From: Priestia abyssalis
GTDB lineage: Bacteria > Bacillota > Bacilli > Bacillales > Bacillaceae_H
DNA: 64,000 nucleotides
Assembly (NCBI RefSeq): GCF_002019595.1
Contig: NZ_KV917369.1
Span: 1,946,417 to 2,010,416 of the forward strand
Reading direction: 5' to 3'
Shown in pieces: positions 16,886-25,533 of this stretch. The notes beneath the pieces are model-generated. The model did not search any database. It saw nothing but the letters and a program-made list of their open reading frames with translations, and was not told where the DNA came from. The position numbers and the translations under genes are program-made. The first letter of the stretch is position 1. Each line of letters starts with the position of its first letter.

Positions 16886-17419
16886 ATGAAAACGTTAGTC
16901 ATTGTGTCTCACCCAAACCTGACTGCATCTCGTATTAATAAAGCATGGATTGAAGAATTACAGAAGCACGATAATATTGATGTGCACCAATTATATAAGG
17001 TATATCCTGATGAAGAGATTGATATTGTGTCTGAGCAAAAGCTTTTGGAGGCATATGACCGTATTATTTTTCAATATCCCCTCTATTGGTACAGCACCCC
17101 GCCACTCTTGAAAAAATGGTTTGATGTAGTACTTCAGCATGGCTGGGCTTACGGGCCTGGTGGGGATAAAATGAAGGGTAAAGAAATAGGAGTAGCGATT
17201 TCAACGTACGGTGCAGCGGAGTCTTATCAGAGAGGAGGAGCAAACCGTTTTACCATCGAGGAGATCGTGAGACCAATCGAAGCACTTTGCCATTTTATTA
17301 GTGCCTCTTACCTGTCGCCATTCGCACTCAGCGATGTTTCCAATGTAACTGACGAGCAATTAGAGCAAAGCAAATTCGATTACGTGAATTATATTAGATC
17401 TATTATGACTGTAGGCTAA
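16886..17419 (+). CDS. NAD(P)H-dependent flavin oxidoreductase (KefF/YwrO type)
   Basis: A 177-aa flavodoxin-like quinone reductase. It has LVIVSHPNLTASRINKAW (FMN phosphate loop), DRIIFQYPLYWYSTPPLLKKWFD (about 65-87), HGWAYGPGG and VAISTYGAAESYQRGG. This family reduces quinones and nitro compounds by two-electron transfer, which fits control by a thiol-sensing HxlR regulator. ATG 16,886 has AGGAGAG upstream; a TTG 33 nt earlier is less likely. A shared operator-like site links it to the efflux gene. Confidence 0.88.
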   Translation: MKTLVIVSHPNLTASRINKAWIEELQKHDNIDVHQLYKVYPDEEIDIVSEQKLLEAYDRIIFQYPLYWYSTPPLLKKWFDVVLQHGWAYGPGGDKMKGKEIGVAISTYGAAESYQRGGANRFTIEEIVRPIEALCHFISASYLSPFALSDVSNVTDEQLEQSKFDYVNYIRSIMTVG

Positions 17420-17421
17420 TA

Positions 17422-17459
17422 AAAACAAAAAGGGACAGTAAATTGTCCCTTTTTGTTTT
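17422..17459 (+). terminator. Strong intrinsic terminator
   Basis: A perfect 16-bp stem AAAACAAAAAGGGACA/TGTCCCTTTTTGTTTT with a 6-nt loop, immediately after the oxidoreductase stop. Confidence 0.9.
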
Positions 17460-17561
17460 ACATGTGAACCCAGCATGGGGGAAATCTATAGGGTTAAAGT
17501 TCCAAACCGTAAAGGTAGAAGTAACGGTTAGCGTAACACAAGGGTGTCCATGGTGACGTAG

Positions 17562-17657
17562 AATCTGAAAAAAGAAAAACTTTTAGCCAAAATTACAGAT
17601 GAAGTTAAATCATATACACTTCCAAAAGGATGGGAGTGGGTAAGGTTGGGGGAATGA
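17562..17657 (+). pseudogene. Remnant of a type I restriction specificity subunit (HsdS)
   Basis: The reading frame gives KLLAKITDEVKSYTLPKGWE followed by WVRLGE and a stop. The LPKGWEWVRLGE string is the typical start of an HsdS target recognition domain. Nothing else of HsdS, HsdM or HsdR is present, so this is debris of a lost type I system. Confidence 0.6.
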
Positions 17658-17697
17658 GGTAATCTGTTTAATGGAGAAAAACGTCAATAAAAAAGTG

Positions 17698-17890
17698 ATT
17701 GTATTGCAACAAAAGGTAAATACTATGCACCGTTTGAGGAAGGATTAGTAGTTGTTAAGAACCTCACTTAGCGACATCACGGAGAAGCGTACTATAAGTA
17801 ATATAATGAGGCTTTTACGCATATAAAGAAAAAATACTAACCAGATTCTTTAATGAAAATTCAAAGTATAAACAATTAGTGATCTCTTAA
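17698..17890 (+). pseudogene. Decayed coding fragment of unknown family
   Basis: One to two frames carry protein-like sequence broken by stops and a frameshift: KGKYYAPFEEGLVVVKN, stop, RHHGEAYYK, stop, YNEAFTHIKK, then RFFNENSKYKQLVIS and a stop at 17,888. I could not assign a family. With the HsdS stub it fills 17,460-17,900, a scar of past mobile or defence DNA. Confidence 0.4.
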
Positions 17891-17940
17891 TATATTAGGG
17901 GTTTTTCTTGTAGAAAAACGATATGCAGAAGGTGACAAAG

Positions 17941-18525
17941 ATGGAAGCGATCGTCCTGGCTGCTGGATATTCCAGCCGAGCGAATGCATTTAAAATGACG
18001 TTGCCACTGGGGCAAATGACCGTGTTAGAGCAAACGATCTCTAAATTTGAAGGATTATGCAGCAGGGTTATCGTTGTAGCCGGGTTTCAAGCGGAAATCA
18101 TCCAAGAGGAAATGGCAAACATCATTGGTAAAAATGCCTATTCATTTCAAATCAAGTTTGTTTATAATGAAAGCTTTAACGACGGAATGTTTACTTCCAT
18201 TCAAAAGGGCTGCAATGAAGTAAATGCCCCAACCTTCTTTATCACACCCGGAGATTGCCCGCTTGTAAAAAAAGAGACGGTTCAGCTCGTCGCAAAACAA
18301 AAAGGGAACGTCGTGATTCCGAGCTTTCACTATAAAGGCGGCCACCCTATCAAATTATCAAGCGAAGTGAAACAGAAAATCCTCGAAACCAATCCAGAAA
18401 GTAATTTGCGTGTGGTCCTGGGCGGTTACGAAAAGACATACTTGAATGTAGATGATCCGGGAGTATTAATGGATGTTGATACGCCGGAGGATTATCAAAA
18501 AGCCATTGATTATGATAAAGCTTGA
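17941..18525 (+). CDS. pucB: MobA-like nucleotidyltransferase for molybdenum cofactor (PucB/MocA type)
   Basis: A 194-aa NTP-transferase fold. The signature loop EAIVLAAGYSSR is the MobA/MocA (L)AAGxSxRxG-like site with the Gly replaced (RANAFK). FITPGDCPLVKKETV holds the metal Asp, and VIPSFHYKGGHPIKL follows. Such proteins attach CMP to molybdopterin for xanthine dehydrogenases, and in B. subtilis pucB stands with pucCDE, as here. I chose ATG 17,941 behind GAAGGTGA over ATG 17,923. A terminator and 170 nt separate it from pucD. Confidence 0.85.
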   Translation: MEAIVLAAGYSSRANAFKMTLPLGQMTVLEQTISKFEGLCSRVIVVAGFQAEIIQEEMANIIGKNAYSFQIKFVYNESFNDGMFTSIQKGCNEVNAPTFFITPGDCPLVKKETVQLVAKQKGNVVIPSFHYKGGHPIKLSSEVKQKILETNPESNLRVVLGGYEKTYLNVDDPGVLMDVDTPEDYQKAIDYDKA

Positions 18526-18546
18526 ATTTCTCCATATTTTTTTATC

Positions 18547-18597
18547 AACGCAGCTTCATTCGCTCAGATTTCCAGGTCGAATGAAGCTGCGTTTTTA
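18547..18597 (+). terminator. Intrinsic terminator after pucB-like gene
   Basis: A 16-bp stem AACGCAGCTTCATTCG/CGAATGAAGCTGCGTT around a 17-nt loop with a T-run. It separates pucB from the xanthine dehydrogenase genes. Confidence 0.85.
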
Positions 18598-18693
18598 TTA
18601 AAAGTTCATCATAAAATATCTATCTTATTTATAAAATCGTAAGAAGAGGTTTCTATTAATAATACGAAAAATGAGTCGAAGGGTGTTGTTGCA

Positions 18694-20856
18694 ATGAATC
18701 TCAAAGACATAAGCACCTCAGTGCCCAAAAAGGACCATAAAGGTAAGGTGTCGGGCCAGCTGCCCTATATTAGTGACGTGAAAGTGGAAAATATGGTGTA
18801 TGGTGTTTTGTATCGGTCGCCCATTGCTTATGGAAAAATCATATCCATTCAATTGCCTGACCTGCCGGAAGGATATGAAGCGGTTGGAGCAGAGCACATC
18901 CCCGGACCGAATTATGTCAAAATTATCAAAGAAGATCAGCCCATTTTTGCCAATGAGTGGGTCCATTATATTGGGGAGCCGATTCTTATGCTCGTTGGAA
19001 AAGACCTGGATATTCTGTACGGTTTGTTAAATGAAGTGAAAGTTGAATTTGAAGAACATCAGGCTATTTATACATTAGAGGAAGCAATCAAACAAAAAGA
19101 AGCACCCGGGATTACTATGGCAAGCTATGAATTTGGAGAAAGCTTAAAAAACATTTCGGCTATCGAACAGGGAGCCCATCAAATCATCGAAGAAGAATAT
19201 GATACGGGTTATCAGGAGCATGTCTACCTTGAGCCGCAAGGAATGCTTGCCGTTTATAAGGATGATGAAATTGTCGTCCGGGGATCGATGCAATGCCTTT
19301 ATTATATAAAAAATGCCTTGGTAAGCGCATTAGCTTGCGGTGACGATGAAGTGAGGGTTGTTCAAAGCCCTACCGGAGGAGGTTTTGGCGGCAAAGAAGA
19401 TTTCCCTTCGATGATGGCTTGTCACGTAGCCGTTGCGGCAAAAACAGTCAAAAAATCGGTGATGCTCGTGTTCGACCGTTCTGAGGATATGCTGGTTACA
19501 ACGAAGAGGCATCCGGCCAAACTTAAATATCGAACGGCCCTTGATAAGGAAGGAAATATTTTGAGCATGTGTGTGGACATCTTTCTCGATGGCGGAGCGA
19601 ATGTGGGATTAAGCTCTGTCGTGCTGCAGCGCGCATTAATAAACAGTGCCGGCGTTTATAACATTCCGCATTTTCATGCAAAAGGCTTTTGTCTAAAAAC
19701 CAATACAGTTCCAAACGGCGCCTTCAGAGGCTTCGGTGCGCCGCAAAGCTTTGCTGGAATCGAAAGTCATATGGGGCATCTTAGCAAACTGGCAAACATC
19801 GACCCGCTTGAATATAAACGAAAATACCTCGTCAAACAAGGAGACCCCACCATCACAAAAGGAGAATTCCGCGACCCGATATTAATGGAAGAAATGATTG
19901 AGCACCTGCTCAACGTGTCAGAATACAAAAAGAAAAAAGAAGATTTTCAGCGCTTCAATCAACAAAATCAGCGCTATAAAAAAGGCATAGGAACGTCGCT
20001 GTTCCTCCACGGCTGCGGATTTACAGGCAGCGGCGAAAGAGATCATATTAAAGCAACGGTGAAGTTGGTTAAATCAAAGGACGGCAAGGTTATGCTCAAA
20101 ATCTCAAATTCTGATATGGGACAAGGTATTTATACGACGCTGAGTAAAATTGTCGCCAAAGAACTTGACCTCCCGTACGAAGATGTTTTGTACCCTGATC
20201 CCGATACAAAAGAGGTTCCCGACTCCGGTCCGACCGTAGCCTCCAGGACGACGATGATTGTTGGAAAATTGCTTGAACGGGCCGCAAAAAAACTGAAGGC
20301 TCAGTGGCAGACAGGGGTGGAACAGGAAGTAGTGGAGCACTATGTTCACCGTGAAATGATTCCTTGGAACGAGTCGACCTTCACTGGAGATGCCTACCCG
20401 GCTTATTCATGGGGCGCTAATATCGTCGAACTAGAAGTGGATACGTTAACAGGAAATGTAAAGTTAGAAAACGTATACGGCAATTATGAAGTCGGGAAGG
20501 TCATCGATGAACGGATTATGAAAGGCCAAATTGACGGTGGTTTGGCACAAGGGTTAGCGTACGGTTATTTAGAAAAGATGACGTCAAAGCAAGGCAGGAT
20601 CCAACAAAAAAGCATATCGGATTATGGACCGCCGACTTCATTGGACGTTGTTTCAATCAAAAGCAAGGTCTTTGATAACCCGTATGCGGATGGTCCATAT
20701 GGGGCAAAGGGCGCAGGTGAATTAACTTTAATCGGAGGCGCTCCAGCAGTCCAAGCTGCAATCGAGGATGCACTGCAAACTGCTTTTCAGCAAATTCCGA
20801 TTACACCGGAAGTCATTATGGAAAGTCTTTGGATGAAAGAAGGCGAAGAGGATTGA
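18694..20856 (+). CDS. pucD: Xanthine dehydrogenase, molybdenum-binding subunit
   Basis: A 720-aa XdhA/CoxL-type subunit that binds the Mo-pterin and oxidises hypoxanthine or xanthine to uric acid. The N-terminal a/b hammerhead domain has the VYGVLYRSPIAYGKI pattern. Mo-cofactor motifs include GGGFGGKEDF (about 227), FRGFGAPQS (about 345), MGQGIYTTLSKI (about 475) and the active-site Glu in GAKGAGELTLIGG (about 675). Its stop codon overlaps the TTG start of the Fe-S subunit. GAAGGGTG precedes ATG 18,694. The substrate is inferred from the puc-like gene set; other purines or aldehydes are possible. Confidence 0.88.
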   Translation: MNLKDISTSVPKKDHKGKVSGQLPYISDVKVENMVYGVLYRSPIAYGKIISIQLPDLPEGYEAVGAEHIPGPNYVKIIKEDQPIFANEWVHYIGEPILMLVGKDLDILYGLLNEVKVEFEEHQAIYTLEEAIKQKEAPGITMASYEFGESLKNISAIEQGAHQIIEEEYDTGYQEHVYLEPQGMLAVYKDDEIVVRGSMQCLYYIKNALVSALACGDDEVRVVQSPTGGGFGGKEDFPSMMACHVAVAAKTVKKSVMLVFDRSEDMLVTTKRHPAKLKYRTALDKEGNILSMCVDIFLDGGANVGLSSVVLQRALINSAGVYNIPHFHAKGFCLKTNTVPNGAFRGFGAPQSFAGIESHMGHLSKLANIDPLEYKRKYLVKQGDPTITKGEFRDPILMEEMIEHLLNVSEYKKKKEDFQRFNQQNQRYKKGIGTSLFLHGCGFTGSGERDHIKATVKLVKSKDGKVMLKISNSDMGQGIYTTLSKIVAKELDLPYEDVLYPDPDTKEVPDSGPTVASRTTMIVGKLLERAAKKLKAQWQTGVEQEVVEHYVHREMIPWNESTFTGDAYPAYSWGANIVELEVDTLTGNVKLENVYGNYEVGKVIDERIMKGQIDGGLAQGLAYGYLEKMTSKQGRIQQKSISDYGPPTSLDVVSIKSKVFDNPYADGPYGAKGAGELTLIGGAPAVQAAIEDALQTAFQQIPITPEVIMESLWMKEGEED

Positions 20857-21329
20857 TTAAATTCACACTAAATGGAAGAACGGTAGAAACTGACGCCCCT
20901 GCTACAGCAAGATTGCTAGATTTATTAAGAGAGGAGTTTGAGTTAATCGGAACAAAGGAAGGCTGTGGTGAAGGGGAGTGCGGAGCCTGCAGTGTGTTTG
21001 TGAATAACCTCCTGCAAAACAGCTGCCTTATTCCAATTGGGTCGATTGCCGGTGCCGATATTCAAACGATCGAAGGGATCATGGAAACGGAACCATTTAA
21101 GATTTTAGATGAGAGTTATAGTTTTGCCGGGGGAGTGCAATGCGGCTTTTGCATTCCGGGGATGATTATGGCAAGTGCAGCTTTGTTATCAAAAAATCCT
21201 CATCCTTCAGAAGCTGAAATTCGTGAAGGCATCTCTGGAAATCTGTGCCGATGTACCGGCTACAATATGATTGTTGAGGCAATTAACCTGGCAGCTAAAA
21301 AAGGTGATGGCTTATGGCAGAGAAAATAA
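20853..21329 (+). CDS. pucE: Xanthine dehydrogenase, [2Fe-2S] subunit
   Basis: A 158-aa two-cluster iron-sulfur subunit that passes electrons from Mo to FAD. The plant-ferredoxin cluster ligands are Cys38, Cys43, Cys46 and Cys58 (GCGEGECGACSVF ... NSC). The second cluster uses CGFCIPGM and CRCTGY. I chose TTG 20,853, which overlaps the pucD stop (TTGA), because it places IKFTLNGR at the N-terminus as in the family. Starts at 20,829/20,832 would add an unrelated Arg-rich leader read out of the pucD end. Coupling with pucD is expected. Confidence 0.88.
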   Translation: MIKFTLNGRTVETDAPATARLLDLLREEFELIGTKEGCGEGECGACSVFVNNLLQNSCLIPIGSIAGADIQTIEGIMETEPFKILDESYSFAGGVQCGFCIPGMIMASAALLSKNPHPSEAEIREGISGNLCRCTGYNMIVEAINLAAKKGDGLWQRK

Positions 21330-22183
21330 CGGCGTATCGCTTCGAGCGTTTAGACGAAACGTTGAGCCAATTAAATCAAGAAGACTGTGCCATCATAGCC
21401 GGCGGCACCGATGTGATGGTTCTTCATAAAAGTCGAAGGGGAGTACCTCCAAAAATCGCTAAACCGATTGTGTTTATTGATCATCTTTCCGAATTAAAGC
21501 AGGTGTATCAACATCAGAAGGATCTTCACATCGGGGCTTGCTGTACCTATAGTGAATTACTTGAACATTCGTTGATTCCTTCTGCCTTAAAGAACGCCAT
21601 TAAAACCATTGCTGCCCCGGCCATTCGAAACCGGGGAACATTAGGCGGCAACATTTGCAACGCCTCTCCAGCCGGTGACATGCTTCCTTTATTATATGTA
21701 TACAATGCAAAGCTTCTGCTGCGCTCGGTAAATGGTGAGCGGACGCTTACGATTAGCGATTTTATTCAAGGTCCGCGACGGGTCGGGCGCTTTCACAATG
21801 AAATATTAACCGAAATTATTCTGCCGTCCGTCTTAGAAGAAGATGCTCATGTCGTTTTTGAGAAAGTCGGCAACCGCAACGCAGATGCCATCGCCAAAGT
21901 ATCATTTGCGGGTTTCATCCGGATCAACAAAGATCGAATCGACGACATTCGATTTGCCTTCGGGGCAGTTGGACCTACGATGGTTCGTTCCATTGATATT
22001 GAGAAGAAGCTCGTTGGAAAAACGATACCGTTAGCCGGTGCAGACATCGCTCAGGTTGTGGCCGCCTTCGATCAAATCATTAAACCAATCGACGATCAGC
22101 GCTCCACGGCGGCTTACAGAAAAACCGTTGCGTTAAACCTTTTACGTTATTTTCTTAGCAGGAAGCAATATCAACCGAATTAA
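21314..22183 (+). CDS. pucC: Xanthine dehydrogenase, FAD-binding subunit
   Basis: A 289-aa CoxM/XdhB-type subunit. IIAGGTDVMVLHKSRRG (about 27) is the first FAD loop, and IAAPAIRNRGTLGGNICNASPAGDMLPLL (about 97-125) is the second FAD-binding motif. The C-terminal CO-dehydrogenase flavoprotein domain contains AFGAVGPTMVRS. It starts inside the end of pucE (16-nt overlap) and so is translated as part of pucDEC. It hands electrons to NAD+. Confidence 0.9.
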   Translation: MAEKITAYRFERLDETLSQLNQEDCAIIAGGTDVMVLHKSRRGVPPKIAKPIVFIDHLSELKQVYQHQKDLHIGACCTYSELLEHSLIPSALKNAIKTIAAPAIRNRGTLGGNICNASPAGDMLPLLYVYNAKLLLRSVNGERTLTISDFIQGPRRVGRFHNEILTEIILPSVLEEDAHVVFEKVGNRNADAIAKVSFAGFIRINKDRIDDIRFAFGAVGPTMVRSIDIEKKLVGKTIPLAGADIAQVVAAFDQIIKPIDDQRSTAAYRKTVALNLLRYFLSRKQYQPN

Positions 22184-22208
22184 TGTTTAAAAAAGGGGGG
22201 AGCTTTTC

Positions 22209-23003
22209 ATGCTGCTGATGGAAAAAGTGGCCATGCTGACACGTCAAAACGAAACTTTTGCTTTAGCCATGATTATTGAATCAAAGGGCTCGACTCCCAG
22301 CCATGTCGGAAAAATGATTGTCTACCATGATGGGACGATTGAAGGTACTGTCGGAGGAGGCTTGGCTGAATACTATATCATCGAAGATAGTGTAAAGGCG
22401 ATTCAAAATGGCCAATCGAAAATCGTGGAATATAAATTAAATAAACATGCAAAAGACGGAATTCAAATGAACTGCGGCGGAACGATACGGGTGTTTATTG
22501 AAGTCTATACAAGCCGGCCTGAGCTTGTTCTGGCTGGAGCCGGTCACTTAGCCTATGCGTTGGCAAAGCTCGCTGATTTCCTCCAATATCCTTATTGTAT
22601 TGTCGATGATCGCGTTGGTTATTGCACGAAGGAGCGCTTTCCTAACGCAACCAATCTATTTGTGAATGAGAATATTGGAGAGGCTTTGAGAGAAGCTAAC
22701 CCAGCTGAAAAGTCATATGTGGTGATTGTGACAAAAGATCGTGATGATATTGTATTAAAAACGGCACTGCAATTTCCGGTTGCATATATTGGGATGGTCG
22801 CCAGCAAACGCAAGGTCATAACCATATTTGAAAAATTAAAAAATGAAGGAGTCACACAAGAACAGTTGGAGCAGGTCCATTCTCCAATCGGACTCGAAAT
22901 CGGCTCGGAAACAACAGAAGAAATTGCCATTAGTATTATCGGAGAAATCATTAAAGTAAGCGGGGAAAGCAAGCCTGTCAAAGTGAAACAATTAAATAGG
23001 TAG
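22209..23003 (+). CDS. pucA: XdhC-like molybdenum cofactor insertion factor (PucA type)
   Basis: A 264-aa XdhC/CoxI protein. The N-terminal domain has FALAMIIESKGSTPSHVGKM and GGGLAEYYI with Cys in MNCGGTIRVFIE. The C-terminal Rossmann domain begins LVLAGAGHLAYALAKLA and contains YIGMVASKRKV and GLEIGSETTEEIAISIIGEI. Family members protect and insert sulfurated Mo cofactor into xanthine dehydrogenase. GGGGGGAG precedes ATG 22,209. It is the last gene of the operon, ended by hairpin repeat copy 6. Confidence 0.9.
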   Translation: MLLMEKVAMLTRQNETFALAMIIESKGSTPSHVGKMIVYHDGTIEGTVGGGLAEYYIIEDSVKAIQNGQSKIVEYKLNKHAKDGIQMNCGGTIRVFIEVYTSRPELVLAGAGHLAYALAKLADFLQYPYCIVDDRVGYCTKERFPNATNLFVNENIGEALREANPAEKSYVVIVTKDRDDIVLKTALQFPVAYIGMVASKRKVITIFEKLKNEGVTQEQLEQVHSPIGLEIGSETTEEIAISIIGEIIKVSGESKPVKVKQLNR

Positions 23004-23010
23004 GTAATGT

Positions 23011-23069
23011 TCGGGGAAGCCCCCCGCTGAGTTAAATGATTAACACGGCGGGAGATAACCCCGTTTTTT
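23011..23069. repeat. Dispersed hairpin repeat, copy 6; convergent terminator
   Basis: CGGGGAAGCCCCCCGCTGAGTT... CACGGCGGGAGATAACCCCG followed by six T. It lies between pucA (plus) and rluF (minus), 8 and 15 nt from the stops. The outer arms differ from other copies (GGGG/CCCC) but remain paired. Confidence 0.85.
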
Positions 23070-23083
23070 GTGTTCAGCAGTTT

Positions 23084-23791
23084 TTACCATTCTTTTGGCT
23101 CATAGTTTAATTCTCTAAATAATTGAGTTCGCTCTTTCTTGGATAAATCTCTCCATTGTCCAGGAGGAAGACTGCCTAAATGAATATTCATGATCCGGGT
23201 TCTTTGCAATCTGTAAACCTCGTATCCTAATTCGGCGCACATACGGCGAATTTGACGATTTAACCCCTGTGTTAAAATGATTTGAAAATCAAATTTTGAT
23301 AATTGATCTACTTTACAAGGAAGTGTTTTGGTCCCTAATATTTTGACACCCTCTGACATCTTCTTCAAAAATTCAGGAGTAATTGGCTTGTCTACTGAAA
23401 CGATATATTCCTTTTCATGCTTATTTTCAGCACGCAGAATTTCGTTAACAATGTCGCCATCGTTCGTAAGAAGTATTAAGCCTTCTGAATCTTTATCCAG
23501 GCGTCCGATATTAAATATTTTTAATGGATGGTTGACCAAATCAATAATATTTCCTTTTACCCCTTTTTCTGTTGTGCTAGTAATGCCTACAGGTTTATTT
23601 AAGGCAATATAGACATTATTTCTTGCTATTCCGATTTGATTTCCATCTACTCGAACGTCATCCCCGGGTTCAACTTGGCTGCCTATTGTTGCACGTTTAC
23701 CATTTATAGTAACTCTCCCATCGGTAATCAATTTGTCCGCACCTCGCCTAGATGCTTTTCCAGCCTCGCTTATATATTTATTAATACGCAT
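23084..23791 (-). CDS. rluF: 23S rRNA pseudouridine synthase, RluF type
   Basis: A 235-aa RsuA/RluB/E/F-family enzyme. The S4 RNA-binding domain is residues 1-60 ([22 protein letters not shown]). The catalytic domain has [19 protein letters not shown] with the catalytic Asp (about 100) and [25 protein letters not shown]. These C-terminal motifs fit RluF, which modifies U2604 of 23S rRNA in E. coli; the exact target here is inferred. AAGGATGTG precedes ATG 23,791. Confidence 0.88.
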   Translation of the reverse strand: MRINKYISEAGKASRRGADKLITDGRVTINGKRATIGSQVEPGDDVRVDGNQIGIARNNVYIALNKPVGITSTTEKGVKGNIIDLVNHPLKIFNIGRLDKDSEGLILLTNDGDIVNEILRAENKHEKEYIVSVDKPITPEFLKKMSEGVKILGTKTLPCKVDQLSKFDFQIILTQGLNRQIRRMCAELGYEVYRLQRTRIMNIHLGSLPPGQWRDLSKKERTQLFRELNYEPKEW

Positions 23792-24035
23792 GTTGACACA
23801 TCCTTAATCAGAGCATTGTTTTATTAGATACTTAACTATACTTTATTTTAAGAGTGAATCACAAACCTTTATTTGGATATAACAAATAAAAGTTTGTTTC
23901 AAAAAAAGCTACCTTTTTTCAGGGGCAATGGTTATGTTTATTTACTAGCGATTATCAAGTTGAAATAAATTGTTTCGGGTATTCGGTGTCAGTCCGCTCT
24001 CTGTACATCAAAATCTGAAAGTAAAGGGTAAACAA

Positions 24036-24063
24036 AGGAATAGCATAAGCGCTATTCCTTTGG
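24036..24063 (-). terminator. Stem-loop terminator of the alpha-hydroxyacid oxidase gene
   Basis: AAGGAATAGC and GCGCTATTCCTT pair around a tiny loop, 12 nt beyond the minus-strand stop at 24,076. The U-run is short (TTTG). Confidence 0.6.
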
Positions 24064-24075
24064 AAAAAATACATA

Positions 24076-25221
24076 TTAAGAACGAACGATTTTCAGATTG
24101 CGCAGTTCTTTCAGAGTTGAAACGCCTGCCAGCATCATGGAAGTTTGCAGGTCTTGAAGAAAGTTGGTTAAATATTGATGAACTCCTGCTTCTCCACCGA
24201 CAGCCAAGCTATAAACAAAAGGCCTGCCGATTAATACTGCATCCGCTCCCAGCGCAAGTACCTTCAGCGCGTCAATGCCTCTTCGAATTCCACTATCATA
24301 TAGAACAGGAATTTTACCATTCACTGATTTCACTATATCTCGAAGAGCGTCAATGCTAGAGATCACTCCGTCCAGCTGTCTCCCGCCATGGTTTGAAACA
24401 ATAATACCGTCCACTCCATGTTCCATCGCAAGTAAGGCGTCCTCCGGGTGTAAAATCCCCTTTAATAAGATCGGTAAGGAAGTTCTTTCTTTTAACTTGG
24501 CTACATGCCTCCAATTGAGGGCAGGGTGGTTAATGTTGTCAATGATCCCTTGGAGAATGGCTTCTGAATCGTATTTTTCTAAAGTCGATAAAAAGACTTT
24601 ATCTGATTCGTAGTTCCCCTGACCATAACCAAGCGCTAATGGAGAAAAGCCATGGCGCATGTCCGCTTCTCTCCAGCCGAGTGTAATGGTATCCACCGTT
24701 AAAACGATTGCTTCATACCCAGCTTTTTCCGCTCTCTTCACCATATTGAAGGAAATTTCCTCTTGATTAGACCAATATAACTGAAACCATTTAGGGCTTC
24801 CATTTGTTGCCTGAGCTACATCTTCAATCGAGTAGCTCGAAACTGTACTTTGAATAAATGGTATTTGATGTTTGGCCGCTGCCCTTGCTGCAGCAATATC
24901 TCCCATTTCATTGGCTAATTTCAACACTCCTACTGGAGAAAGGAGAAGCGGAGAGGGATAAGTACGGCCAAACAATGTGATACCAGGGTCAATATTGGAC
25001 ACATCATGTAAGAATCTTGGGACAATTGAATATTTTTCAAAGGCAGCGGCGTTCTTTCTCATCGTTTCCTCGCCGCCAGCCCCGGAAAAAATGTAGCTAA
25101 AAGCAGGTGCAGACAATGTTTGTTTCGCTTTGTTCTCCAACTCTTCAAAACTGATTGGAAAATAATCAATAGAATTCATATCTTGTACGATGTTATCATT
25201 GCTTTTGAAATTAGTAGTCAT
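24076..25221 (-). CDS. FMN-dependent alpha-hydroxy-acid oxidase (lactate oxidase/monooxygenase type)
   Basis: A 381-aa TIM-barrel flavoprotein of the glycolate/lactate oxidase family. The N-terminus has YFPISFEELENKAKQTLSAPAF and FSGAGGEETMRKN; LLSPVGVLKLAN follows (about 95). VDGIIVSNHGGRQLDGV (about 275) carries the catalytic His and the substrate-binding Arg, and PVLYDSGIRRGIDALKVLALGADAV is the FMN phosphate region. It oxidises L-lactate or another 2-hydroxy acid with O2. The choice between oxidase and 2-monooxygenase cannot be made by eye. AAAGGAA precedes ATG 25,221. Confidence 0.85.
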   Translation of the reverse strand: MTTNFKSNDNIVQDMNSIDYFPISFEELENKAKQTLSAPAFSYIFSGAGGEETMRKNAAAFEKYSIVPRFLHDVSNIDPGITLFGRTYPSPLLLSPVGVLKLANEMGDIAAARAAAKHQIPFIQSTVSSYSIEDVAQATNGSPKWFQLYWSNQEEISFNMVKRAEKAGYEAIVLTVDTITLGWREADMRHGFSPLALGYGQGNYESDKVFLSTLEKYDSEAILQGIIDNINHPALNWRHVAKLKERTSLPILLKGILHPEDALLAMEHGVDGIIVSNHGGRQLDGVISSIDALRDIVKSVNGKIPVLYDSGIRRGIDALKVLALGADAVLIGRPFVYSLAVGGEAGVHQYLTNFLQDLQTSMMLAGVSTLKELRNLKIVRS

Positions 25222-25424
25222 TTTAATCGATTCATTCCTTTAGCAAAAATGGCATTCAAGTATAATAAATAAGTTTAACACCTTACGGCCGATTGAGAAA
25301 CGGATATTTAATAGATCTATTTTTTTCTTTGTGGAACCAGTATCTAAACATACTCCTTACGAGCGTTTTTCATATGAATATAATGATAAAAAGGGAGGAT
25401 AGAAGAATGTCATTAAAGTTTGCT

Positions 25425-25472
25425 ACCAGTCCCCCGCTGAATTAAAGTATTAGTATAGCGGGGGGCTGACAC
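25425..25472 (+). repeat. Dispersed hairpin repeat, copy 7
   Basis: CCAGTCCCCCGCTGAATTAAAG... TATAGCGGGGGGCTGACA sits between the oxidase gene and the Uma2 gene, about 60 nt before the Uma2 start, so here it is upstream of a gene. Nothing else is seen in 25,222-25,533. Confidence 0.8.
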
Positions 25473-25533
25473 CGTCACATAGTATTTTTTCAAAGCGGGT
25501 GTTAAAATAACGATAATGAAGGTGGTGTTTCTT

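Noticed and set aside
20829..20853. Longer start for the Fe-S subunit (TTG 20,829 or ATG 20,832)
   Set aside because: It would add an Arg-rich leader translated from the end of pucD, which is unlike the family. TTG 20,853 gives the usual N-terminus and a tight stop-start overlap.
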